DNA from: an uncultured Hungatella sp.
Lineage (GTDB): Bacteria > Bacillota > Clostridia > Lachnospirales > Lachnospiraceae
NCBI GenBank assembly: GCA_910588505.1
Contig: CAJUPQ010000086.1
Span: forward strand, 1-14,648
Reading direction: 5' to 3'
Length of the DNA: 14,648 bases
Shown here: piece by piece, positions 1-8,206 of the stretch
How positions within the stretch are numbered: the stretch's first letter is position 1
Layout: each line of letters starts with the position of its first letter
Made by a program: the position numbers and the translations under genes
The notes under the pieces: model-generated
What the model was told of the DNA's origin: nothing
The model's database searches: none
The model's input: the letters and a program-made list of their open reading frames with translations, nothing else

Positions 1-67
1 GAGTTATTCCCGAAAGTGTTCTTTTTTTGTTATAGGACTTTTTTCACAGCCCCTTCCGATAACAGAC

Positions 68-1684
68 TTATACTGCTGCCTCCGCCTTAATCCTCGCGAT
101 CTCTCCCTGAATCTCCACCATCTTCTCCTTTGTCAAAGGATAAAATTTCATAGACACCAGATTCAGAATCCAGCCAATGGCCGGCATTCCAAGATAGCAG
201 AACAACGTAGCTGCCAGAATCGCGCCGCTGTAAGGAGTCTCCAACGTGGGGAGCGCCGCCTTAAAGCCGATTATCGCAAAAATGATGGATACCAGGGTAG
301 CCCCCAGAGAGGAGATCAGCTTATCCACAAAGCTGAACAAAGTCCCCATCAGTCCCGGCACATAACGGCCGCTGCGGTACGTCTCATAGTCCGCGCAGTC
401 CGCCGTCATAGGGATTACAATGCTTCCGCTTAAATTGGAAAATCCCTTCATGCCAATATACAAAAGCACAAACAAGACGCCAAACATGCTCCAGGAACCA
501 GGCGCGAACAGGCTTCCCCATGTGGACAGCTTAGTCAGAGAAAACGTGGGAAGCATCATGGAAGACGCTCCTCCAAAAGCCACCAGCGCCGCCAAAAGCC
601 CCGCGCAGACAATGGCCCCGATAGAACCCACGACCAGACATTTCTTCTGCCCCAGGGAGCGGGCGATATACCCGATGCCAAACACGGAAAACAGCATAAT
701 AGGAATGCTGGTAATCGCCGAGTTGGAAGCATTAAACGCGTAATTGCCGCAGATAATACCGAAGAGACAAATGGTAACTGTAGAATTGCCGGTACACTGA
801 AGAGCCAGCTTGTCGCTTCCCGCTGCCACCACAAGCATCTGAATCCCTCTGTTATGGGCCAGCACATCCGCGTAATCCTTCAGTCCTACCTTCACCACCT
901 TGCCGGTTCCAAAATATTTCAGCCTGTCCTTGCGCCACAGCCCCGCAATGGCAAAGCAGGCGAACACCACGGAAATCCCGGCAAACACCAACTGCATGTA
1001 CTGCCACATCTCAGGATTATAGAAGGCGGAAAGAGTCTGCACCCCGTTTTCCCCTGTAGTCAGCACATTGGCCAGGTTGGGATTCTTGGCCACCAAAGCG
1101 GCAATCTTCTCCCCGGCCTCCGCAGTGGTTATGGTAAACTTAGGAACCAGGGTACCGGACAAATATACCGGGAAAAACAGGCTCATCAGGGCAATATTAT
1201 AAACCGAGTCAAACATGGAAAAAACCGGTCTCTGTTTTGGGTCATTGGTCAGGCAGCTTTGGGCTGATTTCGTAACAACGCACTGGCAGGTATAGCCCAC
1301 AATATAAACAGCATAGATAACAATAAACACCCCAAAGCGCGCGGCGCTTGGAATCAGGGGAATCAGCCGGAACATCACCAGCGTAGACAAGAACATGATC
1401 ACCTGTCCCGCCACAATAAAAGGCCGGTTCTTTCCAAACTTCCCATTGGTCTTATCCACAATATAGCCCACAAACGGATCTGTCACTCCGTCCCACACCC
1501 GCATGATCGTGACGATAGAGCCTGCCAGTACCACGCCTACGCCTACGATTCCAATCAAAAAATAAGAAATAGAGGATACCAGCATCATATACGTGTTGGT
1601 AGACGTATTGTTTAACGCGTAAAATCCGATCTCCCACAATTTGGCGCGGTGAACGCCGTTTTCTTCAAGAGGTTGTCTTCCCAT
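68..1684 (-). CDS. GPH-family (MelB/UidB-like) sugar:cation symporter
   Basis: Integral membrane carrier of 538 residues, predicted to import a sugar or glycoside with Na+ or H+. The assignment rests on the family signature at residues 61-88, which reads MRVWDGVTDP followed by GYIVDKTNGKFGKNRP; the paired acidic residues (D65, D69) near the second helix are typical of MelB-type cation sites. Many hydrophobic helices follow, about twelve in all, with a longer polar loop around residues 205-255. The open frame extends upstream to 1903, but the start chosen is the ATG at 1684, preceded by AAAGGAG at good spacing; the extra N-terminal residues overlap the GH3 gene and look non-native. It is the last gene of the minus-strand unit, 67 bases after the GH3 stop. 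The family includes glucuronide carriers (UidB/GusB), which fits the neighbouring beta-glucuronidase, but the substrate is inferred from context only. Confidence 0.9.
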   Translation of the reverse strand: MGRQPLEENGVHRAKLWEIGFYALNNTSTNTYMMLVSSISYFLIGIVGVGVVLAGSIVTIMRVWDGVTDPFVGYIVDKTNGKFGKNRPFIVAGQVIMFLSTLVMFRLIPLIPSAARFGVFIVIYAVYIVGYTCQCVVTKSAQSCLTNDPKQRPVFSMFDSVYNIALMSLFFPVYLSGTLVPKFTITTAEAGEKIAALVAKNPNLANVLTTGENGVQTLSAFYNPEMWQYMQLVFAGISVVFACFAIAGLWRKDRLKYFGTGKVVKVGLKDYADVLAHNRGIQMLVVAAGSDKLALQCTGNSTVTICLFGIICGNYAFNASNSAITSIPIMLFSVFGIGYIARSLGQKKCLVVGSIGAIVCAGLLAALVAFGGASSMMLPTFSLTKLSTWGSLFAPGSWSMFGVLFVLLYIGMKGFSNLSGSIVIPMTADCADYETYRSGRYVPGLMGTLFSFVDKLISSLGATLVSIIFAIIGFKAALPTLETPYSGAILAATLFCYLGMPAIGWILNLVSMKFYPLTKEKMVEIQGEIARIKAEAAV

Positions 1685-1751
1685 AAAATCTCCTTTCGTA
1701 TGGGCTGCCCAATACCAGGCAGCCCTAAACCACGCAAACCCACAGCCCGGC

Positions 1752-3488
1752 CTACAGCCTGGTATCCCATTTTCCGCAGAATACCGTGTCGCTGGCCGTT
1801 CCCTTAAACCGGCTTCTGCCGCATATTTTCTCAATGGCGGCCCGGATGCTTGTCCTGGTGCTTCCATAGGCGTTGACAAACGCATGGACCTGGGGAACAT
1901 CAATCAGGTGATTGGTATAATTCAGGCTGATGCCCACTGTGGGAACTTCTGTCACATACCACGGAAGTTCACTGGAATGGTTGCAGCTCCACCGAAGCCT
2001 TACATTATTCTCCTGGGCATAGCCCTTGATGTTCAGCACCAAAAACACCACGTCATACTTTGCGGCAAACTCTTTCATAGAGCCGCAGTTCATCATGGTA
2101 ATCATGTTCTGCGGCTTCACGCCCTCCGACACTTCCAGATCGTGAAAATTAGGCGCCACATCCACCGTAAACCCGGCCCTTTCCAATTCCTCAATGACGA
2201 TCTGTTTTACCGGGTCCTTTTTATATGCCTTGCTGGTAGGCGTAGACTGAATAAACACCAGTCTGGCCCGCTTTTTCAGCTTAGGGTCAATGGGAAGATC
2301 ACCTCTGGTATCCTTTACCAAAGTAATGCAGTGCTCCGCCGCTTCCTCTGCCAGCCGAAGATGCTCCTCACATCCCACCATCTGGTCTTTCAGCTCAGGG
2401 GCCGCGGTTACATTCTCTTTTCGGTAAAGCCCCAGCTTTGCCTTCAGGCCCAGAATCCGGCGCAGCGCGTCATCCAGCCGCTGGGCCGTAATAACGCCGC
2501 TTTCGATTCCTGCCTTCATGTAGGCAAAATCCTCCTCTATATCATTGGAAAACAAAAACATGTCACAGCCGCTGGCAATAGCCTTGGGCACCGCGATCTC
2601 CCGTTTCTCCATACAGGCTATGCCTGCCATATGGGAAGCGTCTGTAATCACCACGCCGTTAAACCCCATTTCCCCTCTCAAAAGGTCTGTCAAAAGCTCC
2701 GGCGCCAAAGTTGCCGGCATAATCTCCTGGTCCTTAATGCCCGGCCTCAGCTTCCGGCTCATTTCAGGAAGAGCGATATGGCCCACCATAATGCTCTCCA
2801 GCCCTTCGTCAATCATGGTCTGGTATACCTTCCTAAAAGAAGCGTCCCATTCCTCCACGCTCAAATCATTGACTCCCAGAACCAAATGCTGGTCCCGCTC
2901 TTCCACCCCGTCTCCCGGAAAATGCTTACAGCAGCAGGCCACATTGCTCTGATGGATTCCGTCTATGTAGGCTCTGATATTCTCTATGACGCGGTCCGCA
3001 TTGTCTCCAAAGGCCCTGGTATTGACAATGGTATTGCGCCAGTTCATGTAAATGTCCGCGCAGGGATTAAACATCCAGTTGACTCCCACGCTGGAAGCCT
3101 CCTTTCCTGCCACGTACCCCATATCATAAGCCGTCTTTGTGCCCGCGCCTGCTGCCGCCTCCGCCGCAGTGGCCACAAAAGTCCCGTCAATAAGGCACCC
3201 GTCTCCCCCGTTGTCACAATTTGCCGCGATCAGCAGAGGAATCCTGGAATTATCCTGATACAGTTTATTCTGATCATATACCAGAAATCGGTCTCCCCCC
3301 TGCCAGCGCAGTCCCCCCTGGTGATATTTGTTCAATGTATTCTTTACCGTCTCCTCATCCAGGCTCTTTCTCATCTGGACAAAAAGCTGGCCTGCCTTTT
3401 CATCCAATGTCATGGAATCAATGGTTTCATTGACCCAGGCAATGGCCTCCTCACTCAGGCAGAACGGTTTTGCTTTTAAATCAACCAT
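1752..3488 (-). CDS. Glycoside hydrolase family 3, NagZ-type (beta-N-acetylhexosaminidase-like)
   Basis: Retaining exo-glycosidase of the GH3 fold, 578 residues from the chosen start. Numbering from the upstream ATG at 3491, the barrel carries KHFPGDG (189-195), an Asp-X-His dyad (D200, H202) and the nucleophile motif GFNGVVITDASHMAG with D284. The Asp-X-His dyad is the general acid/base arrangement of the NagZ branch of GH3, so beta-N-acetylglucosaminidase-type activity is more likely than a plain beta-glucosidase; that is family knowledge, not proof of substrate. Residues from about 400 onward form a second alpha/beta-like domain. No signal peptide is visible, so it should be cytoplasmic. 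The second ATG (3488) is preferred because AAGGAGG lies six bases upstream of it but only three from the first. It lies 38 bases downstream of the beta-glucuronidase gene and 67 bases before the symporter, so it is probably co-transcribed and acts on the same imported oligosaccharide. Confidence 0.9.
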   Translation of the reverse strand: MVDLKAKPFCLSEEAIAWVNETIDSMTLDEKAGQLFVQMRKSLDEETVKNTLNKYHQGGLRWQGGDRFLVYDQNKLYQDNSRIPLLIAANCDNGGDGCLIDGTFVATAAEAAAGAGTKTAYDMGYVAGKEASSVGVNWMFNPCADIYMNWRNTIVNTRAFGDNADRVIENIRAYIDGIHQSNVACCCKHFPGDGVEERDQHLVLGVNDLSVEEWDASFRKVYQTMIDEGLESIMVGHIALPEMSRKLRPGIKDQEIMPATLAPELLTDLLRGEMGFNGVVITDASHMAGIACMEKREIAVPKAIASGCDMFLFSNDIEEDFAYMKAGIESGVITAQRLDDALRRILGLKAKLGLYRKENVTAAPELKDQMVGCEEHLRLAEEAAEHCITLVKDTRGDLPIDPKLKKRARLVFIQSTPTSKAYKKDPVKQIVIEELERAGFTVDVAPNFHDLEVSEGVKPQNMITMMNCGSMKEFAAKYDVVFLVLNIKGYAQENNVRLRWSCNHSSELPWYVTEVPTVGISLNYTNHLIDVPQVHAFVNAYGSTRTSIRAAIEKICGRSRFKGTASDTVFCGKWDTRL

Positions 3489-3526
3489 CATCGGCCTCCT
3501 TTTCTTTTCACACGCGCCAAAAGTTC

Positions 3527-5341
3527 CTATCCCTTATATCCAAAATCAGGGATGTTCGTCCAGCGTTCCCGCAGGTAATGAGCCGCCAGTTTGGGTTTCC
3601 GGTCTCTGGTAAAGATTCCTTTCTTGTTTCCCTGGACCCGCATAATGCCCTGGCTCGTGGCAAAGTCCGCAAAATTCCACACCTGTTCCCCTACAAAGTT
3701 CTCCAGGCTGTCAACTACCTGGTGATTTACCTTATAGTAATCCACCTGATATTCCTCTGTGAACATAACCGGAACCGTATCATGAAGCCCGCAAACCGTG
3801 TCCGCGCCATACTCTGTAAACATAAACGGCTTTCCAAGAGAATTCCAGAAACCCAGCTCTTCCTCCAGCATGGCCCTGGCAGCCTCCAGATCGCCTCCGC
3901 AGGCATACCATCCGTAATAGCGGTTTAAGCAGAATACGTCGCTGAGACGGATGGTGCAGTCCTCCTTATAATTTTTCATCTGCACGCTGACAATGGTACA
4001 GGGACGATGCTGAGGGTCTGCTTCCCTGGCAAGATCATATAAAGGCTTAAAGTATTCATATGCCCCCGGGCTTCCGGAATCCGATTCATTGGCAATACTC
4101 CACATCACCACACAGGCGTGGTTTTTGTCCCTGGCAATCATGTCCCGAATCACCTCTTTGTGGTGTTCAAAGGTACGAATCCCGCCTTCCTCTACAGGGT
4201 CAAAAGTATTTACCTTTTTGCCGCCCTTAAAGTTAGCCCCGCCGCCGAAATTTAAGTGTACTCCCACAGCCGGCGTTTCATCAATCACCACGATTCCTTC
4301 CTGGTCGCACAGCCGCATCATCTCCTCACTGTAGGGATAGTGGCTGGTCCGAAAACTGTTGGCTCCCTGCCATTTCATCAGGCTGATGTCTTTCACATTC
4401 ATGGGCATATTCAGCCCTCTGCCTCCAGGATACGTGTCCTCATGTTTTCCGTATCCTTTAAAATAAAAGGGCTGGCCATTCACTAAAAACTTTCCGCCCT
4501 CCACCTTCACCGTGCGGATTCCGTAAGGCAATGTGTAACGGTCTGCTCCGAAGGCGATCTTTATCTCGTACAGATACGCCCGCAATGGCTGCCAGAGATG
4601 AACCTGCTCCACCTTCAGCACGCCGGTCGCCCCATCGCCTTCCGCCACCTTCTGCCCTTCCCTGTCCCACACTTCGATGTGGACCGTTCCTTGTCCCACA
4701 GTCTCCACCTCATAGCTTATGCTGGCCTTATCCCCATCTACGGAGGCGTTAAGCGTCACGTCCCGGATGTATTCTCCGGGCGTCGTATAAAGCTTTACCG
4801 GTCTGGTGATTCCGCAGTAATTAAAGAAATCAAAGTTGGGGGCGTTTTTCGGTTTAGACCCTTTCCACGGGAACATCCCGCCGCCCAGCATGCCTCCTCC
4901 TCCTTCGCTTCCCACCGGCAGCGTAGAGTGATCAATACGGTTGTCCACCGCAATGGTCAAAAGATTCTCGCCGTCGGTCAAATACTCATTGATCTCAGCC
5001 TCAAAAGGCAGAAAGCCGCCTTTGTGCTGGCACACCAGTTTCCCGTTAAGATATACCTTACCCACATGGGTCACAGCCGCCATGCGCAGCACCAGGCGCT
5101 GGCTTCTCATATAGGAAGGAACCGTCAGCTTCCTCTGATAAAATACCCATCCATAGTGGTCCCGAAAATCCACCCCGTCTTTTAAATCATTGTAAGAAGC
5201 CGGAACCGCCATGGTCATAGGGTCCTCTAAGGGCCTTTCATACCATTTCTCTTCAAATCCCTTTCCGTTATCCAGCTTAAAATCCCAAACTCCGCTAAGG
5301 TCCATCAGCCCCCTGGACTCTGTCTGAACCGGATATAACAT
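3527..5341 (-). CDS. uidA: Beta-glucuronidase (GH2), Loop-1-like
   Basis: Cytoplasmic retaining beta-glucuronidase of 604 residues that releases D-glucuronate from beta-glucuronides. From the chosen start the acid/base is E419 in WSIANES and the nucleophile is E510 in FTEYGADT. The N-x-K pair that recognises the glucuronate carboxylate is N572 and K574 in GNKKGIFTRDRKPK. By memory of the E. coli enzyme (E413, E504, N566, K568) the layout is almost colinear. The segment between AVGVH and MIARDKNH is as long as in E. coli, which places it with Loop-1 enzymes, a class able to act on small-molecule glucuronides. The order is sugar-binding domain, immunoglobulin-like domain, TIM barrel. The frame opens with a GTG at 5350, but GGAG is too close to it; the ATG at 5341 is preferred, with about ten bases of spacing and the family-typical N-terminus MLYPVQT. 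No signal peptide is seen. Confidence 0.95.
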   Translation of the reverse strand: MLYPVQTESRGLMDLSGVWDFKLDNGKGFEEKWYERPLEDPMTMAVPASYNDLKDGVDFRDHYGWVFYQRKLTVPSYMRSQRLVLRMAAVTHVGKVYLNGKLVCQHKGGFLPFEAEINEYLTDGENLLTIAVDNRIDHSTLPVGSEGGGGMLGGGMFPWKGSKPKNAPNFDFFNYCGITRPVKLYTTPGEYIRDVTLNASVDGDKASISYEVETVGQGTVHIEVWDREGQKVAEGDGATGVLKVEQVHLWQPLRAYLYEIKIAFGADRYTLPYGIRTVKVEGGKFLVNGQPFYFKGYGKHEDTYPGGRGLNMPMNVKDISLMKWQGANSFRTSHYPYSEEMMRLCDQEGIVVIDETPAVGVHLNFGGGANFKGGKKVNTFDPVEEGGIRTFEHHKEVIRDMIARDKNHACVVMWSIANESDSGSPGAYEYFKPLYDLAREADPQHRPCTIVSVQMKNYKEDCTIRLSDVFCLNRYYGWYACGGDLEAARAMLEEELGFWNSLGKPFMFTEYGADTVCGLHDTVPVMFTEEYQVDYYKVNHQVVDSLENFVGEQVWNFADFATSQGIMRVQGNKKGIFTRDRKPKLAAHYLRERWTNIPDFGYKG

Positions 5342-5360
5342 ATAGCCCACTCTCCTTTCC

Positions 5361-5396
5361 GCATGAAAACACTCTGCATAAAAACTGCATAAAAAC
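5361..5396. repeat. Short tandem repeat GCATRAAAAC x3
   Basis: Three near-identical ten-base units lie in the 58-base gap between the TM2 gene and the beta-glucuronidase gene: GCATGAAAAC at 5361, GCATAAAAAC at 5376 and GCATAAAAAC at 5387. They sit just upstream of the uidA ribosome binding site. They could be a regulatory site or the result of slippage; no promoter hexamers are obvious beside them. Confidence 0.6.
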
Positions 5397-5399
5397 GCC

Positions 5400-5774
5400 T
5401 TACATCAAAATCATTCCTGTCTCATCAGCCCTCATGGGAATCGCCGCCATCAGGTCAATAAGCGTCATCGCCACGGGAATTCCGCTCCAGCAAAATAAAA
5501 GGTACAAGGTTCCCAAAAGTTTCTGTCCCGCGTAAAACCGATGACCGCCGCAAAACCAGCCGCAGCACAGGGCCAGCCTGATGTAGGTCTTTCGGTTCAC
5601 CTTTTTTGGGCCTTTGCTTCTCCCGGTAAGCCAGCCGCCTAACCGCGTCCGCCAGGTTTCTTTTTCCAGAATCCCATACTCCCTTTTTAAATCCACCAGT
5701 TCCTGCTGGGCCAAAATCATCTCCATGGGACTGACTTCATCATGTTTTTGTTCCTTTCGCCTGTTTTCCTTCAT
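5400..5774 (-). CDS. TM2-domain membrane protein
   Basis: Small membrane protein of 124 residues with unknown biochemical role. The C-terminal half holds a TM2 domain: a hydrophobic stretch at about 66-76 entering the motif GGHRFYAGQK (76-85), then a second hydrophobic stretch (about 88-112) ending in LIDLMAAI. The G-x-HRFY-x-G signature between two short helices is diagnostic of the family. The N-terminal 60 residues are highly charged and lysine/arginine-rich, likely cytosolic and partly helical. The start codon is an ATG after GAAAGGAA. The gene lies between the HAD gene (41-base gap) and uidA (58-base gap), so it is probably co-transcribed with carbohydrate genes, which is not a typical setting for TM2 proteins. 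A function in transport or membrane sensing can be guessed but is not shown. Confidence 0.85.
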   Translation of the reverse strand: MKENRRKEQKHDEVSPMEMILAQQELVDLKREYGILEKETWRTRLGGWLTGRSKGPKKVNRKTYIRLALCCGWFCGGHRFYAGQKLLGTLYLLFCWSGIPVAMTLIDLMAAIPMRADETGMILM

Positions 5775-5795
5775 GGCATTCCTTTCTCCCCAGAT

Positions 5796-5811
5796 CGTAC
5801 AGCGATGTACG
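5796..5811. other. Short perfect hairpin between the HAD and TM2 genes
   Basis: CGTACA and TGTACG flank a four-base loop (GCGA on the plus strand) in the 41-base gap between the two genes. No T-run follows on either strand, so it is not a convincing terminator. It could be an mRNA stability or processing hairpin within the minus-strand transcript. Confidence 0.4.
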
Positions 5812-5815
5812 AACC

Positions 5816-6655
5816 CTATGACAGATTTTCCAAAAACTCCTGTTTCAGTTTTGCCTCATACGCTCCTTCATAGCTGCCCTCCAAAAACCGCGGGAAAGCC
5901 TCCTGTACCAGCCGCCTCCAGGACTTTGCTTCCTGTTTTACCAAAATCGGGTAAAACAACACCCCGTTTTGGGCCGCCGCCCTTTCGTCTCCCGGCGCGT
6001 CCCCGATCATCAGCACATGGGACGGGGTATATCCTTTTTTCACCATCTTTCCGATGCACCAGGCCTTGCTCCCTTCTGTCTGGGTCAGGCAGAGATCCAC
6101 CCAGTCCATAAGAGAGAACCTCTCCCACTCTTCCACCACCGCTTCCCGGTTGGCTGAGGATACAATGGCCACATCCGCCTGCCCATGGAGCATCTCCACC
6201 CCTTCCTTTACGCCGTCAAAAGGCTTTTTCAGCTCTTCCGGAAGATCAAGGATGGAAAGGTTTACTGCCTGGGACCAGCACAATGCCTTATAAAAAATCT
6301 TTTCTCCCGTCTTTTCATACTGGCTTTTTACGGACGTATTGGACAGCTCCCGGGCTTCCCTTGCCCATTCAGAAAAAACCTTCACCCCTTCAATCTCCCC
6401 GCAGTTGTCATGAACCCATTCCAGTACCATGGAAAGGGCCAGAAAGCGGTTAGCGCCCCTGGTCATGGTATATAAGTTTACCTGGTTCCAATAATCCAAA
6501 ACCTCCTTTTTCCAGGGTTCCAGCTTCCACTCCTCCACCGCGCAGGGACCAAAACAGCGAAAGTGTTTGCAGTCCATGGTGTCCATGGCGCATCCGTCCG
6601 AGTCAATGCACACCAGAAACTCCTTTCTCTTTAAAAACAGTTCCAATTCGCTCAC
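5816..6655 (-). CDS. HAD-superfamily hydrolase (phosphatase-like)
   Basis: Soluble protein of 279 residues with all four HAD motifs. Motif I is CIDSDGCAMDT, with nucleophile D18 and acid/base D20. Motif II is the serine pair S166-S167 after VAIV. Motif III is K197 in GSKAW. Motif IV is IGDAPGDE, with D219 and D223 as Mg2+ ligands. About 140 residues separate motifs I and II, so it has a substantial helical cap (C1 type by position), which would set substrate choice. It starts with GTG, supported by AGGAGG seven bases upstream. It is the first gene of the five-gene minus-strand unit and faces the AraC regulator across a 156-base spacer. A sugar-phosphate phosphatase role in glucuronide or amino-sugar breakdown is plausible but unproven. 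DSDGCAMDTMD is cysteine- and methionine-containing and unlike the usual DLDGTL, so this belongs to a less studied branch. Confidence 0.87.
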   Translation of the reverse strand: MSELELFLKRKEFLVCIDSDGCAMDTMDCKHFRCFGPCAVEEWKLEPWKKEVLDYWNQVNLYTMTRGANRFLALSMVLEWVHDNCGEIEGVKVFSEWAREARELSNTSVKSQYEKTGEKIFYKALCWSQAVNLSILDLPEELKKPFDGVKEGVEMLHGQADVAIVSSANREAVVEEWERFSLMDWVDLCLTQTEGSKAWCIGKMVKKGYTPSHVLMIGDAPGDERAAAQNGVLFYPILVKQEAKSWRRLVQEAFPRFLEGSYEGAYEAKLKQEFLENLS

Positions 6656-6680
6656 TGCCTCACCTCCTGCCCAGAATATA

Positions 6681-6798
6681 CAGCATTTTCTACAGTTTTT
6701 CCAGAATAATTTTCGTTGATTTCAGCATTATTTTATGGTAAGCTAAACAAAGAGATGATTTTGTGCTGATTTTTTGTAAAAATATGCTGAATCACAGC
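6681..6798. promoter_or_regulatory. Candidate operator cluster, repeated GCTGA/TCAGC half-sites
   Basis: The AraC/HAD divergent spacer carries four related half-sites: CAGCATTTT at 6681, TTCAGCATTATTTT at 6721, TGCTGATTTTTT at 6764 and ATGCTGAATC at 6784. The second and fourth form the exact inverted pair TTCAGCAT / ATGCTGAA, 55 bases apart. Spaced half-sites in a divergent spacer fit binding by the adjacent AraC-type dimer, controlling itself and the glucuronidase unit. This is an inference from position and repetition. Confidence 0.45.
6716..6744 (+). promoter_or_regulatory. Candidate promoter of the AraC-family gene
   Basis: TTGATT (6716-6721), a 17-base spacer and TAAGCT (6739-6744) preceded by TGG, giving an extended -10. 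It lies 68 bases upstream of the AraC start. The spacer contains the half-site TTCAGCAT. It was found by eye only. Confidence 0.45.
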
Positions 6799-6811
6799 AA
6801 GAGGTACTGAT

Positions 6812-8050
6812 ATGCAGGTAGATTTATTAGACTTTATCACACAAGCCCTGGGCCATGCCGGGATACAGGTGCTCTTGTTAGACGACAACTCCCGGCAGAT
6901 GATGTCAAAGGTTGACTATGGGTTTCGCCAGAAGCTGACGCCTGATTTTGATTACTCCCTTTTCCTGAGAAAAATGAAGCTGTCCCTGGAAGAAGGCGTG
7001 CAGTATTATTTTGAAGATGACCTGAAATTGTGCTACTGCCTGTTTCGCTTTCCTTCAGGCGCGGGCTTTCCGGATTCCCTGCAGATCTTATGCATTGGCC
7101 CTATTATGCCCCGGGTTATTGACACAGGAACTTTTCACGCCTTCCTGGACAGGCAGAAGGTCCCCCCTCAGTATCATCAGGATTTTCTTGAATTTTATAA
7201 CCGGATTCCCATTGTCTCCGATATAGACACCTGGAACCACTCTCTGAATTTCACTCTGGAGACGCTGGTGGGAGACGCTGTCCCTTACCGGGTTATTTCG
7301 ATGGATTCTATAGAACTGTTTGCCATGGATTATAAAGACTACGCGATACCCGATTATCCTGGTATTGCCTCCGACATCATTGAGGAGCGCTATGAATGGG
7401 AAGAAAAGATGCTTTCCGCGGTTGCCGCCGGCAACTTAAAAGAGGCCGCAAAGGCTCATTACCACTTCCTTCAGTACAAGCTGCTGCCCAGAAGCTCTGA
7501 CCCGGTGAGAGATAAAAAGAACATTCTCTTTACCTTTAACGCCATTTTAAGAAAAGCGGTTCAGGCCGGCCATGTCCATCCCCTGCACATTGACAACCTG
7601 TCCCGGCAGTTTGCCATCCAGATTGAGAATACTTTTACTATAGAGCAGCTTCACAGCCTGTCTCAGACGATGCTGCGCAAATACTGTATGCTGGTAAACA
7701 ACTATTCCCGCCAGGCCAACTCTCTTCTGGTGCGAAGCTGCATGGACTACATTGATTTTCACTATATCGAGGAACTGTCCCTGGCAATTCTTGCCCAGAA
7801 GTATTCGGTGTCCGCCAGCTATCTTTCCGGCCTGTTCAAAAAAGAGACGAACATGACCATCACAGACTATATCAATACCACCCGCATACGCCAGGCTCTG
7901 ATTCTTTTGAACACAACCAGCCTGTCCGTGGGAACCATTGCCTCCCGGTGCGGGTTTCCGGACTCGAACTATTTTACCAGGACGTTTAAAAAATATCAGG
8001 GAATCACGCCCAGGGCTTACCGGGAAAGCATCGGGAAAGCTGCCGGATAG
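6812..8050 (+). CDS. AraC-family transcriptional regulator
   Basis: DNA-binding regulator of 412 residues. The C-terminal hundred residues hold the double helix-turn-helix: the first from about 323 to 347 (LAILAQKYSVSASYLSGLFK), the second from about 372 to 405 (VGTIASRCGFPDSNYF, then FKKYQGITPRAYR), the standard AraC/XylS signature. The first 300 residues are a sensory region; the segment near 70-100 (LCYCLFRFPSG to CIGPIMP) resembles a small-molecule sensor fold, but I cannot name the family. The ATG follows GAGGT at six to seven bases. It is divergent from the glucuronidase unit with a shared spacer, the usual layout for a local sugar-responsive activator, so it most likely controls uidA and its neighbours. 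The ligand is unknown; a glucuronide or breakdown product is the natural guess. Confidence 0.94.
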   Translation: MQVDLLDFITQALGHAGIQVLLLDDNSRQMMSKVDYGFRQKLTPDFDYSLFLRKMKLSLEEGVQYYFEDDLKLCYCLFRFPSGAGFPDSLQILCIGPIMPRVIDTGTFHAFLDRQKVPPQYHQDFLEFYNRIPIVSDIDTWNHSLNFTLETLVGDAVPYRVISMDSIELFAMDYKDYAIPDYPGIASDIIEERYEWEEKMLSAVAAGNLKEAAKAHYHFLQYKLLPRSSDPVRDKKNILFTFNAILRKAVQAGHVHPLHIDNLSRQFAIQIENTFTIEQLHSLSQTMLRKYCMLVNNYSRQANSLLVRSCMDYIDFHYIEELSLAILAQKYSVSASYLSGLFKKETNMTITDYINTTRIRQALILLNTTSLSVGTIASRCGFPDSNYFTRTFKKYQGITPRAYRESIGKAAG

Positions 8051-8206
8051 AGGGGGGGATTGGTCGCGGGGGCAGGAAGGGATTCAAAATCATAAAACTA
8101 TGAACAGCCCTCTTATCTTGCTGTTTCCATAAAAAATAAAGAACTGAGACACGCTTAATGTCATATTCCTAACCCGGGTAAACTGGAACCTTAATTTGTC
8201 ATATTG
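8051..8206. other. Intergenic region, no gene seen
   Basis: First part of the 409-base gap between the AraC and GH1 genes. It starts with a G-rich run (8051-8080) and contains a weak hairpin, AACAGC/GCTGTT around an eleven-base loop near 8104-8126, without a T-run on the plus strand. I see no coding sequence and no convincing terminator for the AraC gene. The remainder of the gap is covered by the inverted-repeat element and the GH1 promoter. Confidence 0.6.

Noticed and set aside
1..67. Terminator for the minus-strand operon
   Set aside because: Several A/T runs are present, but I could not find a stem of reasonable strength beside one in the minus-strand direction.
1685..1903. Upstream extension of the symporter reading frame
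   Set aside because: The added residues overlap the end of the GH3 gene and look non-native, while the ATG at 1684 has a good ribosome binding site and a family-typical N-terminus.
1884..3479. Long open frame on the plus strand (531 codons)
   Set aside because: It lies entirely antisense to the GH3 gene, has no ribosome binding site, and its product is a histidine/cysteine/leucine-rich mix typical of an antisense frame.
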